A DNA stretch of 64,000 nucleotides from Monocercomonoides exilis (lineage: Eukaryota; Preaxostyla; Oxymonadida; Polymastigidae): the NCBI GenBank assembly GCA_001643675.2, contig LSRY02000042.1:372501-436500 (forward strand), read 5' to 3'. Under the pieces are notes generated by a model that worked only from the letters and a program-made list of their open reading frames with translations, was not told the origin of the DNA and made no database searches. Shown here one piece after another: positions 24,279 through 36,337 of this stretch (within the stretch, counting starts at the first letter, position 1; each line of letters starts with the position of its first letter). Position numbers and translations under genes: made by a program.

Positions 24279-25670
24279 GGTAAGAGCAGAAGATAGGGGT
24301 ACCTATTTTTTTAATTGAAAAATTTTTGTATGTGCTCAAAAAGACTCATTGACAATTTCTATGCTGTTTTAAGAAAATAAATAAGTATATTGAGTGAATT
24401 CTTGAGATATTTTGTGAATGTGAAAAAAATATTAAAAAACTCAAATTTCAGTGTATTCAGAAGCATCACTGCCATCACCTGCTCCTAGATCCTCGTCCGA
24501 TGATTCTTCAGCTGTTAGAGTTATGTCGCTATCAGTCTCTGTGTTTTCATCTACAAAATCTCTAATTTGCTCCTTTTGATTTTCGTACTCCTTTGTAGGA
24601 ACAAAGTCATGAATCATTCTAACATACTCGTGAAATTGTAAAGGTTTGTTTTTTTCCATCATAAAACTTGCCAAATAATTATATAAAAATTTTTATCTTG
24701 TGCTTGTACGTGGTAAAAACCTTCTTAATTGACTCCAAAGCCCTTCGATAATATTCGTGCAAGCAGATGATATTTTATCTTTGAACCGATACTTATGGCA
24801 AACTGTAGAATGTTTAAAACCCAAAGAATTCAAACAGGAATTCGCTCGCCACTCGTCAGAATAAACTGTTGTCTGCTTTTTTACGAATTTTTCAATAATG
24901 GGTTTCAAAGTTTCTTTCTTTCTGTTTTCGACACGAACTATCAAACATTTTCCTTGGTTACGATCAGTTTTCCGCTCCACCATTCCAAAGATCCATATTT
25001 GTTGCTTGTCCCTTCCTTTTTTGAATTATCTTTTGCGAAGAACGGCTTCATCTATTTCAACGATGCACTCTGATCCTCCCAATGTCAAATCCATTTTCGC
25101 AACAGTGCTAACAGCAGCTGTTCGAGAAACACTTGCCCAATATGAAACAGTATCTCTGCTTATGCCCACTAAATACGAGATTTGTTTGAAATTTAATTTC
25201 ATATATAATAAAAGTGAAAGTTGAAGAAGTTTTGATATCCCAATCTTTGACATGAAAAACGAAGAGTCCTTATAAACACTTATTTTTCTTTTGCAATTTT
25301 TACATACCCAGCAACGCTTCCCCATATTAAGACATAAATTCATTGGTTTTTGACAATTCTTGCATTTTTTGGAACAGCAATTAAGTAATTGCACTCGATA
25401 CCACGTCCAAGCGCAATCAGGGTCCATAAACATTCTTAAATATCTCGAAATAGATATATTTGTTTCCATTTCAGTCAGGATCAAATGATTACGAAAACTG
25501 ATCAATCCCATATTTTCTAAAAAAATGAGCATAATTTGTCAGCAAAAATGTGCAAATAAATTTCACTTTAAGTGATGTGAATATTACATATATATCCATT
25601 TGTTGTTGTTTATACCATTTTTTCTAGGATCAAACAAAAAAAATTGGTACCCCTATCTTCTGCATTTACC
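24279..25670 (-). mobile_element. Merlin 2: Merlin-type DNA transposon
   Basis: 1392 bp with 25 bp terminal inverted repeats that begin GGTAA and share an 18-base perfect core, GCAGAAGATAGGGGTACC (24286-24303 and, inverted, 25646-25663). Encodes a Merlin transposase on the minus strand. An 8-9 bp target duplication was not evident: the flanks are ACAAGTAT and GTTATATG. Confidence 0.85.
24441..25532 (-). pseudogene. Merlin 2 transposase with two in-frame TAA codons
   Basis: One frame from 25532 to 24441 holds the whole protein: a zinc-ribbon Cys pattern (CSKKCKNC and CWVCKNCK), VGISRDTVSYWASV, catalytic D in IVEIDEAV, D in VYSDEWRA, and E in CTNIIEGLWSQLRRF. A TAA splits it after the first catalytic Asp (25025-25023). 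A second TAA (24695-24693) splits it before the C-terminal region with MIHDFVPTKE and an acidic end. There is no frameshift. As in Merlin 1, the tail beyond the stop is conserved. Confidence 0.8.
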
Positions 25671-25721
25671 GTTATATGTTGATAAACCTTCGACAAATAC
25701 ATTCATTTGCATTGGTTTTTA

Positions 25722-25723
<2 letters not shown>

Positions 25724-25767
<44 letters not shown>
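25724..25767. repeat. poly(T) tract
   Basis: 44 uninterrupted T beside the right end of Merlin 2. Confidence 0.95.
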
Positions 25768-27254
25768 CCAAATATTTATATTTTTAAGAAAAAATTATAA
25801 ATTCATTTGGTATTCAATTTTTCAAAAATATTCTGCATGTTGCTGAATTTTTCACTGACTTGAAAATTCAATAAAAATGCATTTTTGCATGAATGAAAAA
25901 ATATATTTAACATGTTTTGAAAATACTATTTTATGAAACTTCAATAATGAAAGGAAAAAGCTAACAAGAATTATTAAAGACAAAACTAATTATTAAACTT
26001 TGGAAAATGAAACTGTTTCAATCAAACGTTGCAATCAAATCCTTCAAAAAAAAATTGAATAACCAAAACGACAGTTTGATTTATGAAAATATTCAGCTTC
26101 AGTTTTGATTGAAGAAAAATAATTAATAAAGAAAATAGAAGTTATGTTGTTTGTTTTCATTTTCAATTGTATGTTTTATTATTTGTGCATCTCTAAATGA
26201 TCCATAATTGACACTTCCAATTGACAGTTGCTGGTTGCCTTGAACAAAATTGAATTCATGCGTTACAAATGCAATTGGACTTTGATGAGCTGAAACAAAA
26301 ATAAACAAAAAAAAAAGTCTTTCATTGATGAAAAGAAGAAGAAAAGTTGAAACAGCACTGAGCATCTTCCTGTTGTTCTTCACCCACTCATTCCTGTTCA
26401 CTCTGTCAGCGCTGTCGTATGCGACCACAGAGAAAGACGGGATGAGTCATTCAAAGTGAAAAATGATCCACTTTTCTGCATTCATCCCCTTCGGCTGGCT
26501 CCTATCAAACTCAGAAGATCTTTCAGCAGAAGGAGCGGGCTGAGGATCAGAAGGTGGGGATTGGAACACAGCTGTTGGTTGAAGATGCTATTATTGCTGT
26601 TGTTGAGGCAAAAGTGGATTTGATGATGATGATGTGCTTGTTGAAGATATTGCTCCAGAGAGCTTTGTCGAACGTTTGAGGATCAATTGATGAAGATGAA
26701 AAATGAGAAAGAGAAGCAGAAGGAGTGAGTGAAGAAGACTGGAATGATAATTGTGGACAGTTTTGTGCTAAGACAGCAGAATTTTTTTAAAGCGAAACCT
26801 TTGTAGATTTGGAAATGGACACAGGAAATTGAGGAGGATAATATAAATGAGGAATGAATGTTAAGCGATGAGACACAGTTGCTGGTGATGGAGAGATGGA
26901 CCTTATTTGCCGATTATTTTTAAGTTTTTTATTCGTTTTGTGCTTTACGATATGGAATGAAGAATAGGAACATCGAATGAAACAGAAGGAGCTGCTATCC
27001 AATGAAGAGTTAACTGAAAATCAAAATGAGATTGAAGAACAGCAGTAGTTATTAAAAAATTCACTCTTTGAAAAATCTTCATTGAACTTTCTGCATTTTC
27101 TTTATTTTTCTTCTCTCTTAATATCAGTTCTCTTTCTCTTTCTCTTCCCCTTTCTCTCAATTTCTATCTCCTTCTCTCTCCTTCTCCCCCGCATTTCGCC
27201 TTCCACTATATTCCGCACATCCGCCAGCACATAAAAGAACTGCACGAACACAAA
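25768..27254. other. Gene-poor region with decayed coding
   Basis: 26123-26428 (-) is a 101-codon frame (NEWVKNNRKMLS, then a hydrophobic run, then AHQSPIAFVTHEFNF) that looks like two exons around an unspliced intron. It was not identified. 26430-27060 is moderately GC-rich with many stops on both strands. 27090-27230 is a pyrimidine tract. Confidence 0.35.
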
Positions 27255-28450
27255 CTAGTTTTCTGCATCAATCTTTACATTCATCTTCAGCGATGCCACT
27301 CTTATCCCCAGCGCATCCAGCTGCTTCTTATTCAGCAGTCGCTGCTGCCCCTTTTTCTCCTTCTCCGCTGCCTCTTTCTTCAGCTTGATGCGAATATTAT
27401 CAAACTTTTTCTCGTCCTTCAGCCTTTCCGCTTCTGCATCTTTCTGTTCAAATTGAATTAGGCTCTGCTCGGCCTCCTCCTTCTTCCGCTTCTTAGCAAG
27501 TATCTTCTCCTGCTTCTTCAGTTTTTTCTTTTCTTGTTCTGAAATTCTATTCTTCACATCCCTCAGAATCTTCTCAATCTCTCTTTTTTCTTTTTCATCT
27601 CTTTTCAAATCCAGCCTTCTCTGCACACATCGCTCTTTAATCTCCTGATGCTTTTTCTTCAACATCATTTCTGTTTCTCTCTCTGCCTCTCCTGCTCTTT
27701 CTCTCGCTGTATCTGAATCTTCTTTTCTCTCTCAGCAATCTGAACTTTTTTATTCGATCGCTCTGCTGCGTTCTGCCACAATCTGTCGTTTTTTGCCTCT
27801 TATTCGTCTTTGGAGTCTTCCGCTTGTACTTCTTTCGATTCTATTTTTCCTTTTTTCTTCTTGTTGTCGTCTTCTTCAATCAGTTTCATGAGCAAAGCGT
27901 CATCTCCAGCCCCTCCCATTAGAGAATTATTCCTCTCGCTCTCCAGATTCCTCTTGTTCCTTTCGAAGTGTTCGTTCATTGCGAAATTATGAATCTCGAC
28001 AAAGGATTTTTTTGCTCTGTCTCTCATGTCCTCGTCCAGTGCATCCTGGTCCATCGCACGCAAATACCGCACTCTCTCATTCGTGTTGCGCAGCCTATCG
28101 CCCTTCCTCTTCTTGTTGATGTTCCACCAGTTCCAGCTCTCCCGCTTCTTCCTCAATCCTTCCAGCACATTCTGGGCAGCCCACTTCCACAGGTCTCGCA
28201 GTCACTTCGACGCCACTTTCCACCCAATAGCAACTGTGTCCTTCTTCCGAAGATTCCTCGAATCGATGTTAACTGGATCAGCTGAAGGTGAAATCGAAGA
28301 CGTTGGTAAAGAGATAAGTTCATCGTGTGGAGTGAAACAAGTCACAGCAATTGAAATAGTTGTGACGTGCGATAATGCTTGAGAAAGCGAAGAGGCAGAA
28401 GCTGAAGAAGCTGAGGATACAGAAATACTGCTGTTTTGAGGTGAAGTCAT
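27255..28450 (-). pseudogene. Decayed Lys/Glu-rich coiled-coil protein
   Basis: Reading the minus strand from ATG 28450, a Ser-rich N-terminus is followed by a tryptophan-rich segment (RDLWKWAAQN, then WNWWNINKKRKGDRLR) and a long charged coiled coil ending VASLKMNVKIDAEN. The frame is broken by a TGA (28204-28202), a TAA (27802-27800) and a one-base shift near 27670. Otherwise it would encode about 398 residues. The family was not recognised. A Gln-rich minus-strand stretch (28779-29105) lies upstream and could be more of the same gene. Confidence 0.55.
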
Positions 28451-30829
28451 CTGAGGAGGAATTTGTGTGTTTTATCGTGTTGCGTCAGTATTAGCCTTTA
28501 GTTGCTGTTCCTGCTGTTGTCAAATGTGCAACTGCGGAGACAACGAAGAACCAGAGATGAATTATTTTTGTTCTGTCACTTGTGAATTTGTTTCGCTCAC
28601 TGGCAAAGTCTTATTGTGATTTGACAATGGACTGAAAAGAGGTAGGCTCACAATTTTATGTGCATATTGTGAATGTTATGCAGATGACATTGATTGATTT
28701 AGTGATTTTGTGGAAGAAACTGCAGAAGGATGTGATTGCATGTTTTTCCCGGGAGTGGTACTGTTTAAGGAAAATGCTTCAGGAAGAGGTTTGTATTTCA
28801 TGATGGAACTGTTGTTGTTGCTTATATCTTTGATGAATCAATTGCATGTTTAGGAGGAAATTTTGAATTTGAAGGAGCACATTTTGCTGCTGTAGCTGCA
28901 ATAAAGACCAGAAATTGGGCAGAACAAGGTGACGTTCTTGGATGAGATGGAGGTGTTGGAGGAAAAAGAAGAAAAAGAAGGAGAAGGAGAAGGAAGAGAA
29001 AAAAGCTTGAAGAGAAGATGAAGGAGAAGAAGTCGGATTGGAAAGAGGAAAAGAGGAGATGTTGGAAAAAGCTGAAGTGAAAGAGATAATAAGATTTGAT
29101 TGCAAAGGAAAAGATGGAATTATGAAAAAAGAATTAAAGGAACAAATAATTACCTAACAAATAGTTATTCTTCATTTTTTCCTTCTGTTTTCAATATTAA
29201 TTCATCTTTCTTTTTCAAAATCGTGAGCAGTTTCTTTTTCTTTTTCTTTTTTCAGCATCATAATAGAATTATAAAATCTCCAAATTTTCGAAGCTTCTTT
29301 CTATTTTCATTTGAATGAGATTCTTTCCATTGTGCAACTTGAATTATGATGTGCAAATCTTCACATATAGGATGAAATCTTCATCAGTGGATATAACAAT
29401 TCTGTCAAATTTCTATCTTTAATTGTCGAATTCAATAATAAAAACAATGATTTTTGTTAAACCTGAAGTGCATGTTCCCCCTTTTTGACCACAAATTTGA
29501 TGTTTGTTCACAAAACAAAAAATATGTAATTATTATGGAATGCAATCAAAAACTGTTTTTTATTCATATCATTTATTTCAAAAATATCGGAAAGAAGATG
29601 AAATGTTTTGCAAAAGTGTGGTTTTGGACGGCATATAAATTATATCAGACAAACAAACACTCAATTTCTTTAAAGAACTTAATAATATTTCAAGTTATAA
29701 ATGACATTTTTAACAAAATTGTAATGAAAGTCAATTTTTGAATAAAAAGAAATGTTTTCAAAAAAATCATATCCGTTCGACAGACAGATCTTTTCGACCG
29801 ACTGATCTTTGTCGTTCGACTGATCTCGACAAAGATCTGTCGATAACCCATTGAAATCTTTCAATATCAATTATTTAAATATTTGTTTATAGGAATCTTA
29901 TGAAAATAAAAAAAATAAATAAATAAATAAAAATAAAAAATGATTGAAAAAATGGAAAAACTTAATCTGGATTTGTTGTTTTTTCGTTTATCAAAAAAAA
30001 AAAAAAAAAAAAAATAGAGGATTGTCTTGTCGGTCGACTTGTCGAGCTGTGAAAAAAATGTCGGTCTGTCGCAAAGGCCTATATGTTATTTTGAAATAAA
30101 AACATCTGCGTCACATACCTTCTGACGTGAACATTTTTGGAGTGACGTGGCGTGACAAAAATTTAATTTTCTTCACTCATTTCACCAAAATCCACATTTA
30201 TGAAAAAAAAAATTATAAAGAATAATTAATGTATATTATATTTTTTTTAAATGTGATTAAGTGTGTCATAATAATAATAACCATTTTTTTTAATGTTCAT
30301 TTTTCAATATGGATGATTATTTTTGAAATCATATCTTTTTTCGGGGAGTTGACTTTTCAATGATTGTTGGCTTTTGGAAATAAAATTTTAATACAAAAGA
30401 AAAAAAGCATGATAATTGTTTTTAAAATCAAGTGTTTTTTCAATATAAAAGATGAAAATGTCTTCAATAAGCCTTTTCACTTTTCAATTTTTTTCATTGA
30501 TATTCAAAAGATAATTCTGAACCTAAATTTTTGAATGAAGAAATATGATTCAAAAAGCAATCGCCCATATTTTTTACACAATGGGTTGTTTGGTAATAAT
30601 TTTTTTTGTTGTGGAAATACCACGGCACCCACATCACTGTCTGTTACTGACGTGATTTAAATCAAAAGTTTATTTTTTCAAATGTTTGTGTTTTTTATTT
30701 GTTAGAATGTGTTAATAAAAATTTTCAACTAGTTAAAATTCTAATATTTATTGTTTGTGAAAATTTTATTAATTTTCACAGTTTTTCTAATATTTTTTCG
30801 AACCATTTCTATCATTAAAGCATGTTCTT
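28451..30829. other. Gene-poor region
   Basis: Pieces of Gln/Ser-coding sequence at 28779-29105 (-). A hairpin-rich element at 29770-30080 and poly(A) at 29993-30014. Clusters of ACGTG/GACGTG words at 30105-30155 and 30640-30655. No gene is claimed. Confidence 0.35.
29770..30080. repeat. Candidate MITE with CGAC-rich ends and internal hairpin
   Basis: The left part reads TTCGACAGACAGATC. The right end is the inverse of TTTGCGACAGACCGACA. Inside, GATCTTTGTCG (29804-29814) pairs perfectly with CGACAAAGATC (29827-29837) across a 12-base loop. Only one copy is in the window, so boundaries are uncertain. Confidence 0.45.
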
Positions 30830-32520
30830 CACATGGATTTGGAGAGGACAAAAGATGCGCTTATCAACACAAAAACAATGGCAGGAGTTAAAGTGTGAGT
30901 ATCAGAAGCGAATAACTGTTCGGAGAAGTTTGTGCGCGCTGTTGCATGGGTGCTGTGGAGAACGCTGTGCTGAAGGAATATGTCAGCAGGCAGAGGATGT
31001 CGAAAAGTGCAGTGCAGCAGCAGTGTTGGTGGTGATAGAGTAACAGTTGTCGGCGTTCCGATTTCATTCGAAAATGGGAACGGGAGATTGAGAAGGAAAG
31101 AGGGATGCGTGCTGGTTGTTGAGGAGAATGTTGTGAAGTGGGAGGGGCAGAGACAGAGCGCTCCGAAGGCGATCCTGCAGTGGAAAGAGTTGGCGAAGTC
31201 GGAGAGCACAGCAATGAGCGAGGTGTTTGATTCTGGGAGCAGGAGTGAACAGTATCGGATTAAGTCGCAGCTGGTGCTTGTGAAGGAGTGTGAGTTCAGG
31301 TTGTGGAACACGAGCATGGATAACTTGTCGGAAGGCGTGATCGAGCAGAGCGGTGACATGGTGCTAGCTGAAGATGTGGAGATCAGGAACAACAACCCGC
31401 TGATTGAGAGGTATTTGTCAATGGCGCAGAACTAGGTGCGCAGTTGGGAGTAAACTAGGAAGAAGAAAACAGTGCAGGAGCTGGTGTAATGCAAGCGGCA
31501 CTTCCAGCAAATTGTGCGGGTTGCAGCGGGAGCTAGCGAGTGAAGTCATACTGATTTGAAAACACAGGGCAGAACACACAGCGGAGGGGGTACAGGAGGA
31601 TCGTGTGGGATGTAATTGAGAAGAATGGGGTGGGGGAGGTTGTGCAAGCTCATGTGGAGTATTAAAGCGAGGAGCTGGCTGTGGAGGAGCAGGCAGAAAA
31701 AAAGGAGCAGAGGGAGTGCAGGGGAAGGAGGCAAAGGATCTAGGAAATTTCAACTCGACATCAGTAATTTCGCTGGAAAGGAGAAAAAAAAGGGAGGGCT
31801 GTGGGCGGTGCATGTTTAAGCTGCATGTGTGGACAATCATTCATCATGTTGTGGTGAGTACGGTGGGTGTGATAGTAGGAGTGGTGATTGTGGGGTGCTG
31901 TGTGCTGTAGCTGTGGCAGGGGAAGCAGCAGGAGCAGCGGCTTGCGCAACTCAAGGAGATGGAAGAGGCAAAGCAAAAGAACAAAGTGTGGAGTGGTTGC
32001 TCCGAAAACATTGAAGGAATTGAATATAGAGCTGGAGAAGAAAGTGGTGAGGAAGGATGGAGGTTCATGATGGAAATGAAAAAGAGAATGGAGGACGTGG
32101 AAAGGGAAGAGAGGAGGGGAAGTGTGTTGTTTGTGAAGAGGAAGATAATCCTGTGCATTAAGCGAGAGAGTTGTTTGCAGTTGCGAATTTGGATACATGA
32201 AGGATGCTGGGGCTGCTGCTACACAATGAGTAATATTCAGAGAAAGTTGAACGTTGGATGGAACATGGGTACCTTCACATCCTGTAGAGTGGAGAGACGG
32301 AGATGCTGCTTACGAACATAAGCCAGTGGGAAGTGATGGTGAACAGGGAGGATGTGGTGGGAAAGCGTGATGTGGAAAGCTGCGAGGAGATGTGCAACCT
32401 TGGAGAAGCGGAAGCTTCTGTAAAAGTTACTGGAGAATTTTTCGTGAAAGGACTATGTGGAAGTGAGGAGGAAAAGGGAGCGGAGGGCAAGAGTTGAGGA
32501 AAAGTGGTGGGAGATAAAGA
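30830..32520 (+). pseudogene. Decayed beta-helix surface protein with C-terminal membrane segment
   Basis: GC-richer than its flanks and broken by several stops and frame changes. 30980-31435 is the longest piece (151 codons). Its second half (VKECEFRLWNTSMDNLSEGV, then EIRNNNPLIERYL) has the strand-turn pattern of the beta-helix surface family. Downstream, 31846-31905 encodes a strong transmembrane segment (VVVSTVGVIVGVVIVGCCVL), followed in frame after a stop by a charged helix (31911-32160), as in the cytoplasmic tail of such proteins. Minus-strand frames here are shadows. The family is inferred; the breaks are clear. Confidence 0.5.
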
Positions 32521-33401
32521 AAAAAAGTTGAAAAAGAAGATGAGAAGATGAGGAAGAAGAAGATAGAGGAGGAGAAATGATTCTACTTAAAATTTCGGTA
32601 ATTATATTGAAGAGAAGTGTTAGAATGTGATTTTGATGAAGAAGAAGAAGAGGAAGAGGAAGAAGGAGAAAAATGAGAAGATGAAGAATTAAATGGAGAA
32701 ATTGAAGAGAAAGAATGAGATAATGATGATGATGATGATGATGAATATGAAAAAACGGAAGAAAATCAGAACGGGAAAAACGAAATGCTATTACGCACAT
32801 TGACTTTTCATTCACACAAAGAAGTTTTCACAAAAATGAGCGAAACTACTGACAAATAAAAATTTGGAAATTAAAAATGAAAACAGAAAACAAAATAATT
32901 CAAATTTTCAGAAATCATTTTTATTGTATATTTTTAAAAAAAATATTTTTTTAATTCTTCATGGATAAGATTATTTTGATTCAAATTTTTTAAAAAAAAC
33001 TTGCAAAATTATTTTTCTTTTTAAAACATACTGTTATTAATAAAAAAGTATTAATTATCAATTGCAAAAGACAATAAGCATAATGGAAAATCGTTAAAAG
33101 AATGTCGATTGAAGAGAATATTTTTTGTTCACAAGAATTCAATCAAGTTTTATTCTTTTCAAAAATGACATTAAAAAAATATGCAAAACTGAAAATAATT
33201 ATTCGAAAACATAAAAAAACAAATTGAAGAATCCAACTGTTTATTCAAATAGAAAGTCTTGACTTTTATCAATGCCTAAAAAAGGATAGAAATAAATTAA
33301 TAATTTATAAAGGTTTATTGATAGAAAATTGTGCATAAATTTTTGTCATAAATATTTTGAATTATTGGAAAGTGTTTTATTTTGTATAAATAATTTTTAA
33401 C
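32521..33401. other. Gene-free region
   Basis: A GAA/GAT-rich tract at 32510-32760 gives spurious frames. The rest is AT-rich with nothing recognisable. Confidence 0.45.
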
Positions 33402-33680
33402 AAATGTGGGAAAATATGGACTTTCAAGTTTTTTATGCACAAAGTGTGAAAAAATTGTTTCACTTATAACATTTTTTAACTTAGCCAGATTTCAAAATAA
33501 ATTTGATTTTCATATCTGTGAACAAACATCATTGAAATCAAAACAGAAAGTATTGTAATATTTCACGAATGTCAAAAAATGAACCCATTTTTATTGTGTT
33601 TTTTGTTCTCAAAAAGTCAAAGAAAAGCGCATGATTTTTCAATGAAAATGCTTGAAGTCAAATATTTCACCCCAAATAGT
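33402..33680 (+). repeat. ~275 bp MITE family, copy C
   Basis: Left end AAATGTGGGAAAATATGGAC; right end is the inverse of TATTTGGGGTGAAATATTTG. Same orientation as B and opposite to D, with which it brackets Merlin 3. Confidence 0.75.
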
Positions 33681-34539
33681 TAATTTTTATTGAAAAAAAA
33701 TCAAAATAAAAAAAAAATAATAAAAAAAAAATAAAAAAAAGGGCACTGACTGACTTGAGATCGCATTTTCCAAGGTGACACAGATGTTTATTGAAACTAT
33801 CAAGGAAATTTGAAATTTATTTGAAAAATTGAAAATAAGGCAGTTATTTTTAGTTTCACAAACAAACATTTCGAAAAATTAAACTATATAAAAATTTGAA
33901 TTTTTCTTATTGTTTTTTGCACATTCGAAAATAGCTGTTAATTTGTGTGATTATTTGAGTAATCATGACTTATTTCCGGGAGCTAATTTTACAAAGGTTG
34001 TTTGTTAATGAGTCGATATTTTGTATTCAAATGAAATATTCATAACATCTGTTTCAAAAACTATATTTTTAAGAGGAAATAAAGAGAAGCATTTTTTGTA
34101 CAATAATAATCCCTTTTCAGTTTTCATTTTCTGATATATAAGGGACAATTTCGAACCGAAAATAATGAATGTGAAAATATGGCATAAGCACAGAATAAGC
34201 ACACAAAATATTTTTGATTCTTTCATGCATTTTCGCAATCTTTTGCTTATCAGGTTAAAGAAAATGATGTTCTTTGTCAACGCTTTGCATACTCTGGACA
34301 AAATTATAAATATAACTTTTTCTTTTAATCACATAAAAAATGGGTTTGATCACAAATTTTAATCGATCAAAAATAAGATGTCTTGGAAAAAACCATTCAA
34401 AAAGGAATGCCATGCACTGTATGAGACATTTTCATCTGAAGAATCATCTTGGAAATGGACACAACAATATTCACCTTAGGTTTTTGCAGTTTGCCAACAC
34501 TGCAATAAAGACAAATAAATCTGTAAAGGAAGGGGACAT

Positions 34540-35430
34540 TCAAGATTCCTGAAGTGCCCAAAGTGCAAGTAAAATGTTTCCTGCTTTAAAAATACCACTC
34601 TGGAGTCTTCAAAATCGCCTATTTCCACTGTGATGATGATTCTTTTGTGTTTTAGCCGGAAGTCAAAGATTGGTGAATTGGGATGATGCAAAATGTATCT
34701 CAAATGACGATTGGGTATTGGACAAGCGTTGCAAAGTCGACTGCGCAAAAATTATTTAAATTAAAGAAATGAAAAAATTGGAAGGGGGCAGGCAAAATAG
34801 TAAAAATTGTTGAAGCAGCATGGAGGAGATGGAAATACAAAAAAGGTTTTAGCATCGAAAAAAATATTTTGTTTTCATTATAATTTATTTATTTGTTGTG
34901 AATATAACTATTTTTGAAATTAGGAAAGCAGAAAAAATTGATGTAAATATTTGGAGCTGTCGAACGAAAAGGCGAAGAAGAATTAGGAAAAAAATTCGTA
35001 TTCATTGTGCCTAACAGAAAAAAAGATGCACTAATCCCTATAATCAAAAACAGAATCAAAGAAGGAACAACAATAATCAGCGACGAGTAGAAAGCTTGCA
35101 CTTGCAAAGGAGAAATTGGTTTCACACACCAGACCGTCTGCCACAAACGTCATAACATCGATCCTGTTACGAAAGCCAATACGAACACTATCGAAGGAAT
35201 GTGGGCACATTTGCGATCTTTTTTCTTTTGATTTGGAGTGAGAAAGCGATATATTCCTGGAGTGCTTGCGACATTCATTGTGAAAAGATCAGGTAAAATT
35301 TCCTACGGAGAATTCATTGAAAAAATTATCAATTTTCAATCTGAAGATGAATTTGAATTGTTAATTGATAATGATTAAGTTGATGAAAACGAAGAAATTC
35401 CTGATATATTTGAGGCATTTTGGGAATAAA
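34540..35430 (+). pseudogene. Merlin 3: heavily decayed Merlin transposase
   Basis: Remnants in order: CPKCK of the zinc ribbon (about 34553), TIGYWTSVAKS (34708-34740), a VEAAW relic of the first catalytic Asp block (Asp replaced), then from 34948 a long readable stretch: FGAVERKGEEE, FVFIVPNRKKDALIPII, TTIISDE with a TAG in place of Trp, HQTVCHKR, and NTIEGMWAHLRSF. The acidic tail with ENEEIPD follows at about 35385. Many stops plus an AT-rich insertion near 34865-34940. Closer to Merlin 1 than to Merlin 2 by eye. Confidence 0.8.
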
Positions 35431-35847
35431 AGATGAAGAAGATACTGAAAAAGAACTTTCTTAAAATCAGAAAGCGAATATTCAGATCCATTTGGAGCTG
35501 GAACAGGAGAAGATTCTTCGGAATTTGAACGATACATTATATTATTATATGATTTTTACGAAAAATTTTTTGATCTTTTTTCACGTACATCACTTTTCGC
35601 AAGATGTTACAAAGTGAATATTAACAGAATCATATAACGGAACTTCAGTGGTTATTATATAGTGAAAAAATTTGGTCAGCGTTTTGTGTGTTTATGCAAG
35701 TCTGATATTAAAATGGATAAGAAAACAAACAAATAAAACATTCAAGTTATTTTAAATACAATTTTGAAAATGTTCAATGTCCCAATCAAAAATGAAGATT
35801 AAAGAACTATTTCTTATATCATTTTTTCAAGAAATCATTTATCTGAA

Positions 35848-36126
35848 GAAATGTGGAACAAAATATTTGACTTCAGGCATTTTCATTGATAAATTATGCA
35901 TCAAAGATGATCTTTTTGAGATCAAAAAATATGAAAAAAATGGATTTATTTTTTGAAATACATGTGATATCACACAACATGATGTTATTATATAATGATA
36001 TTTGCTTGCAGATATGAAAATCAAATTTATTTTGAAATCTGGTTAAGTTTAAAAATGTTATTAGAAAAACATTTTTTTCATTCTTTGTGCATGAAAAGCT
36101 TGAAAGTCCGTATTTTCCCCCATATG
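35848..36126 (-). repeat. ~275 bp MITE family, copy D
   Basis: Inverted relative to B and C. Starts ATGTGGAACAAAATATTTGA and ends GAAAGTCCGTATTTTCCCCC. The interior TTTATTTTGAAATCTGGTTAAG matches copy C in reverse complement. Confidence 0.75.
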
Positions 36127-36337
36127 ATTATGCATTAAGCTTTTGATTTAAAAAAAACAGAAAAATTTTTTGTTGATGTCATTAAAATGATACTGAAAAT
36201 CACAATAACATTTATTGAATACAATATATGTTAACTTGATAAAGATTTTCTGATTTGGATTTTGACAATATTCATGTTGTAATTCTGATAACCATAATAA
36301 AAGCTTCAAACAACAATTTTTGAAACTTTGTAAAAAA

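Noticed and set aside
30829-32815. Many minus-strand frames of 60-190 codons
   Set aside because: Their composition (Ser/His/Leu, no domain) is that expected opposite a purine-rich decayed plus-strand gene.
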